Counted from the stretch's first letter, positions 27,273 to 37,673 are shown. The stretch is 64,000 bases of DNA from Paracoccaceae bacterium (GCA_024639125.1 JAHEJA010000012.1:1-64000), one strand, 5' to 3'. Notes: a model not told the origin generated them from the sequence alone. Numbers and translations are program-made.

Positions 27273-28775
27273 ATGCAACTTTGGGCAGAAATCGCGCTAA
27301 GCGTCGGAATGTCAGTATCCGTTGCAGCGTTTCTGTTGTGGCCTTCGTTTACCGCCAACAAGGATACTGCCCGCCGCCCGCCCGGAACCCTAAAATTGAC
27401 ATTGGAAAACAATGGTGTGGTTGCCTGTTCCGACCCGCTGAACCTTTGGTTTCCAGAGCGGTTAGAGCCAAATTTTCAAGATGTTGTCGCGCTATTCCAA
27501 CACCGGTTTCCCGATCTGACACCCGCTGCATTTGCCACAACGTCCGAGATTGAATTTGTCTCGCCCCATCCGATGGATATGGGCAGATTAGTGGTTTCGC
27601 CCAGTGATGCAGGATGTATCGTAACACTGAACGATGCGGCGCATTCCCTGTCTGATTTGCACAAACTGCATCAATCTGCACTTCATGGGCGCGCCTTGAC
27701 GACCATGCTTGATGCGGCCCCCTATCCCATTTGGCGCGTAGATCAAAACAATGAAATTAGCTTTGGGAATGCGGCTTTTCACAATTTAAGCGGCCATGAT
27801 CCCGATCAAGCCAAGGCAATTTCCCAAACGCAATTCCCGATAAAACCCGAACCCACGCGCATGAAAATGACCGATGACAATCCTGCGGATACCAACTGGT
27901 ATGATGTGACATCAATCCAAGATAACTTGGCGCGGCTACATTATGCTTTGGATGTCAGCCCACTGGTCAAGGCCGAAGTCGCCCAGCGCAATTTCGTGCA
28001 AACACTCACAAAAACCTTTGCGCAATTGTCGATTGGACTGGCCATTTTTGACAAAAACCGACAACTGGTTTTATTCAACCCCGCTTTGGTGGATTTAACC
28101 GAATTGCCCGCCGAATTTCTAAGCGCGCGACCCAATTTATTGTCTGTGTTCGATAAACTGCGCGATAATCGCATAATGCCGGAACCCAAGGATTACGGAC
28201 ACTGGCGCGAAAAGCTGGCTGTTCTGGTCGCGGCCTCTGCCGAAGGCACCTATACCGAGGTTTGGAATTTACCAAATGGATCGACCTATCGCGTTTCTGG
28301 TCGCCCGCATCCTGATGGGGCTATTGCCTACCTCTTTGAAGATATCAGCGCCGAAATTTCTTTGACACGCAAGTTTCGCTACGAATTGGATTTGATGAAT
28401 TCTGTCTTTGATACAATCGACACCGCTGTTGCTGTGTTTTCAACTTCGGGGCATTTGGTTCTAAGCAATGACGCCTACGGCGTGCTATGGGGTCGCGTCG
28501 ATGAAACCAGTCTACAGGAACACACGATATTAGACGCGTCGAAAATTTGGCAAACCTCTTGTGCGCCCTCTCCGATTTGGGGGGACCTGCGGGATTTTGT
28601 TCTGAGCCTTGAAAATCGCGCGGAATGGGAAGCCGAAGCCAATCACAAATCAGGCCGTAAATATTTATGCCGTGTCTCGCCCATTGGCGGCAGCTCGACA
28701 TTGGTTCTTTTCTCTGAAATGTACGCAGCACCCAGTTTGGCTGAGCTAAATCATTTAGGAATAAGCGCAGAATAA
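27273..28775 (+). CDS. Membrane-anchored PAS-domain protein without a recognisable output domain
   Basis: 500 residues. One N-terminal membrane segment (about 5-25, ALSVGMSVSVAAFLLW) is followed by PAS-like modules. The clearest are LDAAPYPIWRVDQNNEISFGNAAF near 150, QLSIGLAIFDKNRQLVLFNPAL near 255 and FDTIDTAVAVFSTSGHLVLSNDAY near 385. The last resembles the PAS-7 repeats found in alphaproteobacterial kinases, but the chain ends without H-box, ATPase, GGDEF or EAL domains. It may modulate RegB or another kinase in trans, or be a decayed kinase. AAGGA precedes the ATG. A CtrA site lies upstream. Confidence 0.8.
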   Translation: MQLWAEIALSVGMSVSVAAFLLWPSFTANKDTARRPPGTLKLTLENNGVVACSDPLNLWFPERLEPNFQDVVALFQHRFPDLTPAAFATTSEIEFVSPHPMDMGRLVVSPSDAGCIVTLNDAAHSLSDLHKLHQSALHGRALTTMLDAAPYPIWRVDQNNEISFGNAAFHNLSGHDPDQAKAISQTQFPIKPEPTRMKMTDDNPADTNWYDVTSIQDNLARLHYALDVSPLVKAEVAQRNFVQTLTKTFAQLSIGLAIFDKNRQLVLFNPALVDLTELPAEFLSARPNLLSVFDKLRDNRIMPEPKDYGHWREKLAVLVAASAEGTYTEVWNLPNGSTYRVSGRPHPDGAIAYLFEDISAEISLTRKFRYELDLMNSVFDTIDTAVAVFSTSGHLVLSNDAYGVLWGRVDETSLQEHTILDASKIWQTSCAPSPIWGDLRDFVLSLENRAEWEAEANHKSGRKYLCRVSPIGGSSTLVLFSEMYAAPSLAELNHLGISAE

Positions 28776-28876
28776 ACCACAAACACGACATTTTCGATCC
28801 CCACGCATGAGCGAAAAGATTTCAGCGATCCGCAATCCGTCTTGTATCACCGCAAGGACACTGCCATCATTGCGGC

Positions 28877-29353
28877 ATGTCACATTTTTCGTTCGACCTT
28901 GCCCTTGCTTGTTTAGATGACACCGCCGAGCTTGCTCAGCGGTTTTCTAAGGTGCTGAAACCTGGGGATGTGATCCTTTTGGATGGTGACATTGGCATGG
29001 GCAAAAGCTTTTTCGCGCGTTGCCTTATTCAATCCTCACAAGACATTCCCGAGGATGTCCCGTCGCCCACATTCACCATTGTCCAAACCTATGACACCGA
29101 AATTGGGGAAATTTGGCACACGGACCTATATCGACTAAGCGGCGCTGACGACATCATTGAATTGGGATTGTTGGACGCGTTTGAAACGTCCATTTGCTTG
29201 GTTGAGTGGCCCGATAGATTGGAAACGCTCGTGCCGCAGTCGGCCCTAAGATTAAGGTTTTCACCTGGCCCAACAGAAGACGCGCGACAGGTTCACGTCA
29301 CGTGGACCCAAGCCGCATGGACCACCAGATTAGAGCCATTTACCCATGCGTGA
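28877..29353 (+). CDS. tsaE: tRNA t6A37 biosynthesis ATPase TsaE
   Basis: 158 residues. The P-loop GDIGMGKS is at residues 37-44 (a variant of the usual GxLGAGKT), followed by SPTFTIVQTY and HTDLYRLSGADDIIELGL, both typical of TsaE, and VEWPDRLE. With TsaB and TsaD it makes the threonylcarbamoyladenosine modification of ANN-decoding tRNAs. It heads a chain of overlapping genes with amgK and murU. The ribosome site is weak. The gene order is the usual one for Rhodobacteraceae. Confidence 0.93.
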   Translation: MSHFSFDLALACLDDTAELAQRFSKVLKPGDVILLDGDIGMGKSFFARCLIQSSQDIPEDVPSPTFTIVQTYDTEIGEIWHTDLYRLSGADDIIELGLLDAFETSICLVEWPDRLETLVPQSALRLRFSPGPTEDARQVHVTWTQAAWTTRLEPFTHA

Positions 29354-30290
29354 AGCAGCAAAAGAGACCTTTTTGGCCTTGTCCGGTTGGGATAGTATCC
29401 CACGTGTGGCCCTAAAAGCCGATGCGTCGTCACGTAGCTATGAGCGACTGCTTGGACCACGACCCGCCATTTTGATGGATGCGCCGCCGAATACAGGGGA
29501 GAGTACTGAAACATTTGTACGTGTCGCCAAGCATCTTGCCGATATTGGCATTCGAGTGCCCGAAATTATAGCCGCTGATCATGATCAAGGGTTTCTGCTG
29601 ATGGAAGATTTCGGGGATGGATTGGTCGCCACTATCACAACCGAATTCCCAAACCGTAAACCCGAAATATATCGCAATATCATCGACGTTTTGATCCACC
29701 TAAGTCGCCAACCCTTGCCGGTTTGGGCGGGCGCAACTAGCCCCGAAACCTTGGCGCAGATGGTGGCCCCTGCGTTTGAGTATTTTATCAAAGATGAAGC
29801 CCAAAAGCACGCAATTCATACCGCGCTTGAAGCCGTTTTGTCCAAAACTTTGAGCAATCCGCAGTGTCTGTCCCTGCGCGATTGTCATGCTGAAAATTTA
29901 TTGCTTTTGCCGGATCAAACAGGAATCAATTCGATTGGAGTATTGGATTTTCAAGACGCCTTTGCTTGCGATCCTGCGTATGATGTCATGTCTTTGTTGA
30001 TGGATGTGCGCCGTCCGTTTGACGCGCATTTTGAAGCGCAGATGTTGGGTTATTATATCGCACAAACCGGTGTCGATCGGGACGACTTTCTAGCGCGGTA
30101 TCATGTGTTGGGGTTTCAGCGGAATTTCCGCATTCTTGGTCGCTTTGAAGAGCTGGCACATGTCCATGGCAAAGCAAATTATCGCGTATTTATGCCAATT
30201 GTACGCGACATCGTTTTGCACACGTTAAAGCATCCTCATCTGGTCAATGTGCGGTCTTTGGTGTTGCCTGTGATCGAGGGCATCGGATGA
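29346..30290 (+). CDS. amgK: N-acetylmuramate/N-acetylglucosamine kinase AmgK (aminoglycoside phosphotransferase fold)
   Basis: 314 residues of the APH kinase fold. Visible are the nucleotide-region segment PRVALKADASSRSYERLLG, the catalytic loop SLRDCHAENLLLL and the metal-binding VLDFQDAFACDPAYDV. AmgK phosphorylates the anomeric position of MurNAc or GlcNAc in the cell-wall recycling route that bypasses de novo synthesis. It overlaps tsaE by 8 bases and murU by ATGA. The identification relies on the adjacent murU gene and on the typical length; on sequence alone only the APH family would be certain. Confidence 0.9.
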   Translation: MREAAKETFLALSGWDSIPRVALKADASSRSYERLLGPRPAILMDAPPNTGESTETFVRVAKHLADIGIRVPEIIAADHDQGFLLMEDFGDGLVATITTEFPNRKPEIYRNIIDVLIHLSRQPLPVWAGATSPETLAQMVAPAFEYFIKDEAQKHAIHTALEAVLSKTLSNPQCLSLRDCHAENLLLLPDQTGINSIGVLDFQDAFACDPAYDVMSLLMDVRRPFDAHFEAQMLGYYIAQTGVDRDDFLARYHVLGFQRNFRILGRFEELAHVHGKANYRVFMPIVRDIVLHTLKHPHLVNVRSLVLPVIEGIG

Positions 30291-30994
30291 TTTCGCCGCG
30301 GGATGTTCCCTTAATGTTGTTTGCCGCAGGGTTGGGGACGCGCATGGGGGCGTTGACACAGACACGACCCAAGCCGTTGATCCCCGTGAAAGGGCGCGCA
30401 TTGATTGACCACGCGCTGGATATTGTCGACGCTTTTGGCCCAAAAACCTGTGTGATCAATACACATTATCTTGCCCCGCTTTTGGAAGCGCATCTTGCCG
30501 AGCGCACCGTGACTTTGGTGCATGAAACCACGCTGTTGGAAACGGGTGGTGGAATTGTAAACGCAGTGGATCAATTGGGCGGATCACCGATTGTGACATT
30601 TAATTCGGATGCGATTTGGCGCGGACCCAATCCATTGCGCGCGGTTGCCGATGCCTGGGATGAGGATGAGACCGACGCTTTGCTGTTGTGTATTCCCACA
30701 GACAGAGCCATTGGCCACAAGGGCAAGGGTGATTTCAGCATCGATCAGGCCGGTCAAATTTCAAGGCAGGGTGATTTTGTCTATACTGGTGTTCAGATCA
30801 TCAAGACAGCGCCAATCTTGGCCATTCACGAACCTAAATTTTCATTGAACCGTGTTTGGGATACCTTGATCCCACAGGGCCGCGCCAAAGCTGTTGTTTA
30901 TGACGGGCAATGGGTTGATGTTGGCACGCCAGAGGGCATTGATTTAGCAGAAACACTTTTGGACAAAGGAGGCGCAAATGGCTCCGCAGGATAA
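30287..30994 (+). CDS. murU: N-acetylmuramate-1-phosphate uridylyltransferase MurU
   Basis: 235 residues of the sugar nucleotidyltransferase fold. The signature LFAAGLGTRMGALTQTRPKP near the N-terminus binds the nucleotide, with Lys in PKPLIPV. VTFNSDAIW holds the metal-binding Asp, and WVDVGTPEG is at the C-terminus. It makes UDP-MurNAc from MurNAc-1-P, the step after AmgK. It overlaps amgK by ATGA and addB by 17 bases. Annotation as mannose-1-phosphate guanylyltransferase is common for this family but the context favours MurU. Confidence 0.9.
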   Translation: MISPRDVPLMLFAAGLGTRMGALTQTRPKPLIPVKGRALIDHALDIVDAFGPKTCVINTHYLAPLLEAHLAERTVTLVHETTLLETGGGIVNAVDQLGGSPIVTFNSDAIWRGPNPLRAVADAWDEDETDALLLCIPTDRAIGHKGKGDFSIDQAGQISRQGDFVYTGVQIIKTAPILAIHEPKFSLNRVWDTLIPQGRAKAVVYDGQWVDVGTPEGIDLAETLLDKGGANGSAG

Positions 30995-33914
30995 ATTGTT
31001 TGGCGTCGGATTAGGCGTGGATTTTCCCGTCGCATTGGTGGACGGATTGCTGGCGAGATTTCAGGGCCAGAAACCCGAAGACTTGGCCCGTGCGCATGTG
31101 ATTGTAAACACCGAACGAATGGGCCGGCGGATCAAGCAGATCCTGACCCAAAAAGGTGCGCTGCTACATCCTAAAATCATTCTTTTGTCGGACTTGTTTG
31201 ACCTAACAGGTCCGTTGCCCTTTGCGGCCCCTCAGTCACCCCTGATAAATCGGTTCGAGCTGATTTCATTGGTGTCCAAATTGCTTGATCAACAAAAAGA
31301 TTTTGCCGCGCGGGCGTCTTTGTTTGACCTAAGTGACAGCTTGGCAAGTTTGATTGACGAAATGCAAGGCGAAGGCGTCGATCCTGAAACAATTGCCCAA
31401 CTGAATGTGTCTGACCAATCCGGACATTGGCAGCGGACGCAATCCTTTTTGGGCATCGTGCAAAGCTATTTAGAAAGCCGTGACACCAACCCAGACAAGG
31501 AAAGCTTTCAACGACAAAAGATTGCCTTTCTTGCGGATAAATGGGTCAAAAACCCCATATCAGAGCCTGTTTTTTTGGCTGGCTCGACTGGATCGCGCGG
31601 GACCACGTTGCTTTTGATACAGGCGATTGCACAGCTGGACCAAGGCGGCATTATCCTGCCCGGAATGGATTGGGACATGCAGCAGCATTTGCGCAGCGCC
31701 ACGGCACAGCACGCAATGCAAGAAGATCATCCCCAGTATCGCTTTATCAAGGTAGCCGAGGCCATAGGCGCGGATATTGCCGACATTCGGCCTTGGCATG
31801 CTGAAACACCGCTTCACCCTGATCGCAATCGGTTAATATCGCTTGCCTTGCGACCTGCGCCAGTCACCGACAGTTGGCTACGCGAAGGGCCAAGTTTACA
31901 AAATTTGGACAGCGCAACCCAAGACATCACATGGGTTGAAGCGCCGTCGAAACGGTCAGAGGCGCTGAGTATTGCGCTGCGTCTGCGTAAAGCCGCACAA
32001 GACGGTGTAACAGCCGCATTGATTACACCGGATCGACAGCTGACGCGTCAGGTGGCGGCGGCTTTGGATCGGTGGGATATTGTGCCTGATGATAGCGCGG
32101 GTGTGCCGCTTCAATTGACGCCACCAGGTCGTTTCCTACGTCAAGTATGCGCGTTGATTCATAGGACCGTGACCTCTTCTACGCTATTGGCATTGCTGAA
32201 ACATCCGCTGACACATTCGGGAGGCGCGCGAAATGAACATTTGCGGCTGACGCGGGATTTGGAATTGTGGCTGCGGCGCAAGGGCATTCCCTATCCCACA
32301 GCCGACATTTTAACCATATGGGCCGCCAAACAAAAGGACCCGATGGCCGAGGACTGGACCGCATGGATTGTTGAACATTCCGCTGGTATCGTTCGGTCCG
32401 GCGATCACTCTTTGGCTGATCTTTTGGCACATCATTTGACAATAGCCCAAGGTTTGGCCAATGGCTGCAAGCCCGACGCAGATGCAGTATCCGGTGGGTT
32501 GTGGAAGGAACGCGCAGGGATCAAAACGCGTGATGCGATCCAGCGATTGCAAGACGCAGCACCCACCGCCCAAAAGATCAGCGCCCGTGACTATGGGGAT
32601 ATTTTCGGGGGTGTGTTGTCCCAAGATACCCTTCGAGATCGGGATGCGCCTTATCCCGGGATATTGATCTGGGGCACGCTTGAAGCACGGGTTCAAGGCG
32701 CTGACTTGGTGATATTGGGCGGCCTGAACGAAGGCAGCTGGCCCGAACCTCCGACCCCGGATCCATGGTTAAACCGAAAAATGCGTGCGGATGCGGGTCT
32801 GTTGCTGCCCGAACGCCGCATTGGATTGTCAGCGCATGATTTTCAAATTGCCATCGCTGCAAAAGAGGTTTGGATCACGCGCTCAATCCGCTCTGATGAT
32901 GCGGAAACGGTCGCATCACGGTGGATCAACCGGCTGCAGAATTTGCTAAACGGCTTGGACGGTCAAGGCGGGCCAAAGTGTTTTTCCGACATGATTGCAA
33001 AGGGAAATAAATGGTTGGCCATGGCGGATAAGCTAGAAGAGTTTGCACCTGTCCCCCCGGCGCCCCGTCCCTCGCCGCGCCCTCCGCTCGCTGCGCGCCC
33101 CAAAGGGTTGTCAGTAACCGAAATCAAAACCCTAAGCCGCGACCCCTATGCAATTTATGCCAAGCACGTTTTGGGGCTTAAACCGCTAGAGTCGATTGAA
33201 AAAACACCTGATGCGGCCTTAAAGGGAACGATCATTCACGCCACTCTTGAAAACTTTGTCAAACAATGGGACAGCGTCCCACCCGAGACCCGAAAACAGG
33301 CTCTATTACAGGAAAATTTGACGAATTTATCGGCAGATGCTCCTTGGGCCGTGACCCAAATTTTCTGGCAATCCAAGCTAGAAAAATCTGCTGACGACTT
33401 TATCACGGCAGAAACGGAACGCCGCCAAACCGCTATGCCCATCGGCTATGAAAAAGACGGTGAACGGACATTAGGCGCGCTTGATTTCACATTAAAAGGC
33501 AAGGCCGATCGCATAGATCAAACCAGCGATGGACAGCTGATCATTTATGATTACAAAACGGGGAAAATCCCGACAACGGCCCAGCAGATCAACTTTGATA
33601 AACAGCTTTATTTGCTTGCCGCCATAGCAGAAGAAGGCGGTTTCAAAGACATCGATCCAGCCCCCGTTTGCAACGCCGAATTTTTGGGCGTTACCAGTTC
33701 GGACAAAGATACCAAAGCCCCCTTGGACAAAGAAAGCGTTTCCGATGTTTGGGCAAAATTCATCCATCTGATCCAGAAATACCACTTGGTTGAAACGGGG
33801 TATACACCGCGTCGCGCAATGTTCGATATCAAAGACATTTCAAACTATGATCAACTGTCTCGCTTTGGCGAATGGCAGATCACACAAGCCCCCGAGCCAG
33901 AGGATTTGACATGA
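30978..33914 (+). CDS. addB: Double-strand break repair nuclease AddB
   Basis: 978 residues, the helicase-like/nuclease partner of AddA in the alphaproteobacterial RecBCD substitute. The N-terminal half has helicase-like folding without a working Walker A. The C-terminal PD-(D/E)xK nuclease shows GKADRIDQTSDGQLIIYDYKTGK near residue 855. A Pro/Arg-rich linker (VPPAPRPSPRPPLAARPKG, about 690-715) precedes the nuclease domain. GGAGG lies 6 bases before the ATG, inside murU. The stop overlaps the addA start as ATGA. Confidence 0.94.
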   Translation: MAPQDKLFGVGLGVDFPVALVDGLLARFQGQKPEDLARAHVIVNTERMGRRIKQILTQKGALLHPKIILLSDLFDLTGPLPFAAPQSPLINRFELISLVSKLLDQQKDFAARASLFDLSDSLASLIDEMQGEGVDPETIAQLNVSDQSGHWQRTQSFLGIVQSYLESRDTNPDKESFQRQKIAFLADKWVKNPISEPVFLAGSTGSRGTTLLLIQAIAQLDQGGIILPGMDWDMQQHLRSATAQHAMQEDHPQYRFIKVAEAIGADIADIRPWHAETPLHPDRNRLISLALRPAPVTDSWLREGPSLQNLDSATQDITWVEAPSKRSEALSIALRLRKAAQDGVTAALITPDRQLTRQVAAALDRWDIVPDDSAGVPLQLTPPGRFLRQVCALIHRTVTSSTLLALLKHPLTHSGGARNEHLRLTRDLELWLRRKGIPYPTADILTIWAAKQKDPMAEDWTAWIVEHSAGIVRSGDHSLADLLAHHLTIAQGLANGCKPDADAVSGGLWKERAGIKTRDAIQRLQDAAPTAQKISARDYGDIFGGVLSQDTLRDRDAPYPGILIWGTLEARVQGADLVILGGLNEGSWPEPPTPDPWLNRKMRADAGLLLPERRIGLSAHDFQIAIAAKEVWITRSIRSDDAETVASRWINRLQNLLNGLDGQGGPKCFSDMIAKGNKWLAMADKLEEFAPVPPAPRPSPRPPLAARPKGLSVTEIKTLSRDPYAIYAKHVLGLKPLESIEKTPDAALKGTIIHATLENFVKQWDSVPPETRKQALLQENLTNLSADAPWAVTQIFWQSKLEKSADDFITAETERRQTAMPIGYEKDGERTLGALDFTLKGKADRIDQTSDGQLIIYDYKTGKIPTTAQQINFDKQLYLLAAIAEEGGFKDIDPAPVCNAEFLGVTSSDKDTKAPLDKESVSDVWAKFIHLIQKYHLVETGYTPRRAMFDIKDISNYDQLSRFGEWQITQAPEPEDLT

Positions 33915-36900
33915 TCCGTAACGACGCCACCCAACGCCAAATTTCGGCCGCCGACCCGTTGCGATCAACCTGGCTATCCGCGAATGCTGGCTCTGGCAAG
34001 ACCAAGGTGTTGACCGATCGCGTAGCGCGGCTTTTGCTAAACAACGTATCACCGGAAAACATCCTTTGCCTCACCTATACCAAGGCCGCTGCCTCGGAAA
34101 TGCAGAACCGCCTGTTCAAAACCTTGGGCGCATGGGCAATGAAGGAAAACCCCGCCCTTAAAAAGGAACTGACCGAACTTGGCTTTGATCGCGACATCAC
34201 AGAGGCCGAACTCAGCGACGCACGCACATTGTTTGCACGCGCGATTGAAACACCGGGTGGGTTGAAAATTCAAACCATTCACTCGTTCTGTTCCAGCCTG
34301 CTACGCCGCTTCCCAAGAGAAGCAGGCGTCAGCCCACAGTTCAAAGAAATAGAAGACCGTGCAATCGAACTTCTCTGCACCGATATCCTAGAAGACATCG
34401 CCTTGTCGGACCAAGCGGAGCTATTGGATGGCATCACCGCCGTCATTTCGGACGTCAATATTGCATCTCTGCTCAAGGACCTAATCCGCAAACGCAAGCT
34501 GATCCAGTTGAACCCAACCCAAGCAGACGTGTTTGGTTGGTTCAACGTAGATCCCGATTTTAGCGAAACCGATTTGCTGGATCTGGCGTTTGAACCCGAT
34601 GACTTGGACCTGCTGCATAGCTTTATCACGCCCTGCCGTGAAAGCAGCAAGCCAACCGATCACAAGGTCGCTGACCTGTTCGCTCAGATCACATCTCTGG
34701 ATGTCTCTGCGTTGTCCAAGCTCGAAAACCTGTTTCTATTCGGCGCAAAGACAAAAGCCCCTTTCCAAGCCAAAATAGACGCGGTTCCAACGGCTGAAAC
34801 ACGCAAGCGGATGGCGAACTATATGCCTCAGCTGAACGATCTAATGGAACGCATCCAAGCCGTACGCGCCCACCGTATCAACTTTGAAAGCGCGGCCAAG
34901 ACATGGGGTATTTGGAAATTCGCCACCTATTTCTTGCCCGAATATGAACGTCAGAAACAGCTGCGTGGTTGGTTGGATTTCGACGATTTGATCCAAAAAA
35001 CACAACACCTGTTGACCTCGCCCGAAGTGGCGCAATGGGTTCTGTTCCGGCTTGACGGTGGGATTGATCACATCCTCGTTGACGAAGCCCAAGACACCAG
35101 TCCAACGCAATGGGATGTAATCGAAAAGCTCGCCCAAGAATTCACATCTGGCCAAGGGGCGCACGCCGATAAAGAACGCACGATTTTTGTTGTCGGTGAC
35201 AAAAAGCAATCGATCTATTCCTTCCAAGGGGCCGATCCACGCGAATTTGACCGTATGAAAGCAGAATTTGCCGAACGGTTAGAAAATGCGAACCGCCCGC
35301 TTCAGGATATGACGTTGGAATATTCGTTCCGATCCTCGCATGCGATTTTGTCATTCGTTGACGAAGTTTTCCTAAACCGTGATGCGTCCGGATTTGCCGC
35401 AGGGAACCGGCATATGGCGTTTAAATCCAACATGCCGGGCCGCGTTGATCTTTGGCCTGCTTTGGACAAAGTCGAAGACGACAAAGACAAAAACTGGGAA
35501 GACCCCGTAAACTTGTTGGGTCAGCATAATCACAACGTTCAATTGGCTGATAAAATTGCGACAGAAATTCAACGCATGTTATTGGAACAGGCGCCAATTC
35601 CAATCGAAATTGACAAAACCGGCCACTACCTGATGCGCCCCGTCCAAGCTGGTGATTTTCTGATACTTGTCCGCAAACGGTCACATATCTTCCAAGAAAT
35701 CATTCGCGCCTGTAAACGCCTAGAGCTGCCGATTGCAGGGTCTGACCGGCTCAAGGTTGGGGCGGAAATCGCCGTCAAAGACTTGGCCGCATTGCTGGCT
35801 TTCCTTGACACACCAGAAGACGATCTTGCCCTTGCGGTGGCTTTGAAATCCCCGCTCTTTGGATGGACAGAGCAATCCCTGTTTGCCCTCGCTCATAACC
35901 GCAAAGAACCCTACTTGTGGCGCGCGCTCTTTGGTCAACGCGATGCCTATCCAACCGAAGTTGACATGCTTCAGGATCTCCGGCGGAACGCTGACTTTTT
36001 GCGCCCCTATGACCTGTTGGAACGCATTCTCACGCGATACGACGGGCGCCGTAATCTGCTTGCCCGCCTTGGCTCCGAAGCCGAAGATGGCATCAACGCA
36101 CTTTTATCCCAAGCCTTGGCCTATGAACAAACCGAAGTTCCCAGCCTAACGGGTTTTCTCGTTTGGATGGAAACCGATGATCTGGAAATCAAACGCCAAC
36201 TGGATTCCGCAAGCGATCAAATCCGTGTCATGACAGTGCATGGCGCCAAAGGCCTAGAAGCGCCAATCGTGATTTTACCCGACACCGCCGAGGCACGGAA
36301 AAATGATCGCGATTTGGTAATATCAGATGTCGATAAACTGGTTTGGCGCGCCAACGCCGAAAATGCGCCCGACCTGACGACCGACCTAAAACAGCAAAAA
36401 TCTACAGAAAGCGATTATGAAAATGATCGGCTTTTATATGTTGCCCTGACACGTGCCGAAAAATGGCTGATCATAGCAGGCGCAGGAAACACCACGTCGA
36501 AAACCACATTGACGTGGTATCAACAACTGGAAATCGCCATGGGTCGGGTTGGCGCAATAGACTGCCCCACACCGCTTGGCGTGGGCATGCGCTACGAATT
36601 TGGCGATTGGTCCCTGCCAATCACACTCCCCGAAAGATCCCAACCAACAAAAACAGACCACCTTGATGCCTGGGCTGCACAACCTGCAGTGCCCCCTGTT
36701 GTTCCCAAAACCACCTTCGCCCCAAGCGATCTCGGAGGCGCCAAAGCACTTGCCTCTGACCAAGGCCTTGACGAAGACAGCGCCAAACTTCGGGGGTCTC
36801 AAATCCATCGCCTTTTGGAAATGCTTCCGCATTTACCCGAAACCGACTGGGCCGCTCAGGCTCCTATGATCCTAGACCACGCAGGGCTTACCGCGCAGCC

Positions 36901-37315
36901 AGACCACCTTGCGGACCTGCTCCAACACGCGAAACGCGTCCTGCTTGCACCAGAGTTGGGCTTTCTTTTTGCCAAAAATACTCATGCCGAAGTCGGGATT
37001 TCCGCGCCGATCGCTGAACTTGGGGGCCGCACCCTGAACGGGATCATCGACCGTTTGATCATTACGGACGACTCAGTTCTGGCTGTGGATTTCAAAACCA
37101 ATGCCTCGGTGCCCCAAGACCCCCACTCAACGCCCTTGGGTCTCTTGCGGCAAATGGGCGCTTATGCCGCCGCGCTTGCACTAATTTATCCGGATAAGCC
37201 TGTGAAAACAGCCATTCTTTGGACCGCTACTGGCACTCTGATGTACCTCCCCCAAGAGAGTGTGGCCCAAGCTCTTACCGACACATGTCTTGACCTTTCT
37301 TCCCCTGCTGCATAG
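33911..37315 (+). CDS. addA: Double-strand break repair helicase-nuclease AddA
   Basis: 1134 residues. UvrD-type helicase with Walker A SANAGSGKTKVL at residues 22-33, motif II VDEAQDTSPTQWD, motif III FVVGDKKQSIYSFQGADP, motif VI YVALTRAEKWL, and a C-terminal nuclease with NGIIDRLIIT and LAVDFKTNAS. With AddB it resects DNA ends for RecA loading. I start at the ATG that overlaps the addB stop (ATGA); the reading 39 bases upstream would run inside addB without a ribosome site. It is probably co-transcribed back to tsaE. Confidence 0.96.
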   Translation: MIRNDATQRQISAADPLRSTWLSANAGSGKTKVLTDRVARLLLNNVSPENILCLTYTKAAASEMQNRLFKTLGAWAMKENPALKKELTELGFDRDITEAELSDARTLFARAIETPGGLKIQTIHSFCSSLLRRFPREAGVSPQFKEIEDRAIELLCTDILEDIALSDQAELLDGITAVISDVNIASLLKDLIRKRKLIQLNPTQADVFGWFNVDPDFSETDLLDLAFEPDDLDLLHSFITPCRESSKPTDHKVADLFAQITSLDVSALSKLENLFLFGAKTKAPFQAKIDAVPTAETRKRMANYMPQLNDLMERIQAVRAHRINFESAAKTWGIWKFATYFLPEYERQKQLRGWLDFDDLIQKTQHLLTSPEVAQWVLFRLDGGIDHILVDEAQDTSPTQWDVIEKLAQEFTSGQGAHADKERTIFVVGDKKQSIYSFQGADPREFDRMKAEFAERLENANRPLQDMTLEYSFRSSHAILSFVDEVFLNRDASGFAAGNRHMAFKSNMPGRVDLWPALDKVEDDKDKNWEDPVNLLGQHNHNVQLADKIATEIQRMLLEQAPIPIEIDKTGHYLMRPVQAGDFLILVRKRSHIFQEIIRACKRLELPIAGSDRLKVGAEIAVKDLAALLAFLDTPEDDLALAVALKSPLFGWTEQSLFALAHNRKEPYLWRALFGQRDAYPTEVDMLQDLRRNADFLRPYDLLERILTRYDGRRNLLARLGSEAEDGINALLSQALAYEQTEVPSLTGFLVWMETDDLEIKRQLDSASDQIRVMTVHGAKGLEAPIVILPDTAEARKNDRDLVISDVDKLVWRANAENAPDLTTDLKQQKSTESDYENDRLLYVALTRAEKWLIIAGAGNTTSKTTLTWYQQLEIAMGRVGAIDCPTPLGVGMRYEFGDWSLPITLPERSQPTKTDHLDAWAAQPAVPPVVPKTTFAPSDLGGAKALASDQGLDEDSAKLRGSQIHRLLEMLPHLPETDWAAQAPMILDHAGLTAQPDHLADLLQHAKRVLLAPELGFLFAKNTHAEVGISAPIAELGGRTLNGIIDRLIITDDSVLAVDFKTNASVPQDPHSTPLGLLRQMGAYAAALALIYPDKPVKTAILWTATGTLMYLPQESVAQALTDTCLDLSSPAA

Positions 37316-37352
37316 GTTTTGCGCAACACTCTAACCTTATCAGGAGAAACCC

Positions 37353-37673
37353 ATGGCAACCGTTGCTGTAACCGATGCTACTTTCGACGCCGAAGTCGTT
37401 AATTCAGATATTCCAGTGGTCGTAGACTTCTGGGCGCCATGGTGTGGGCCATGTAAACAAATCGGCCCCTCTTTGGAAGAATTGTCTGACGAACTTGGTG
37501 GGCGCGTGAAAATTGTAAAAGTAGACGTCGACACCAACCCAAATTCGGCGGCCTCAATGGGTGTTCGCGGTATTCCTGCGCTCTTTATCATCAAAGATGG
37601 TCAAGTCGTTTCCAACCGCGCAGGCGCCGCCCCAAAAGCCGCTTTGCAAAGCTGGATCGAAGACTCGATTTAA
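37353..37673 (+). CDS. trxA: Thioredoxin
   Basis: 106 residues with the redox motif WCGPC at residues 30-34, the conserved cis-proline region [14 protein letters not shown] and the usual length. It reduces protein disulfides in the cytoplasm using electrons from thioredoxin reductase. It has its own AGGAG ribosome site 37 bases after addA, and a strong terminator follows, so it may be both the end of the add transcript and a separate unit. Confidence 0.97.
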   Translation: MATVAVTDATFDAEVVNSDIPVVVDFWAPWCGPCKQIGPSLEELSDELGGRVKIVKVDVDTNPNSAASMGVRGIPALFIIKDGQVVSNRAGAAPKAALQSWIEDSI

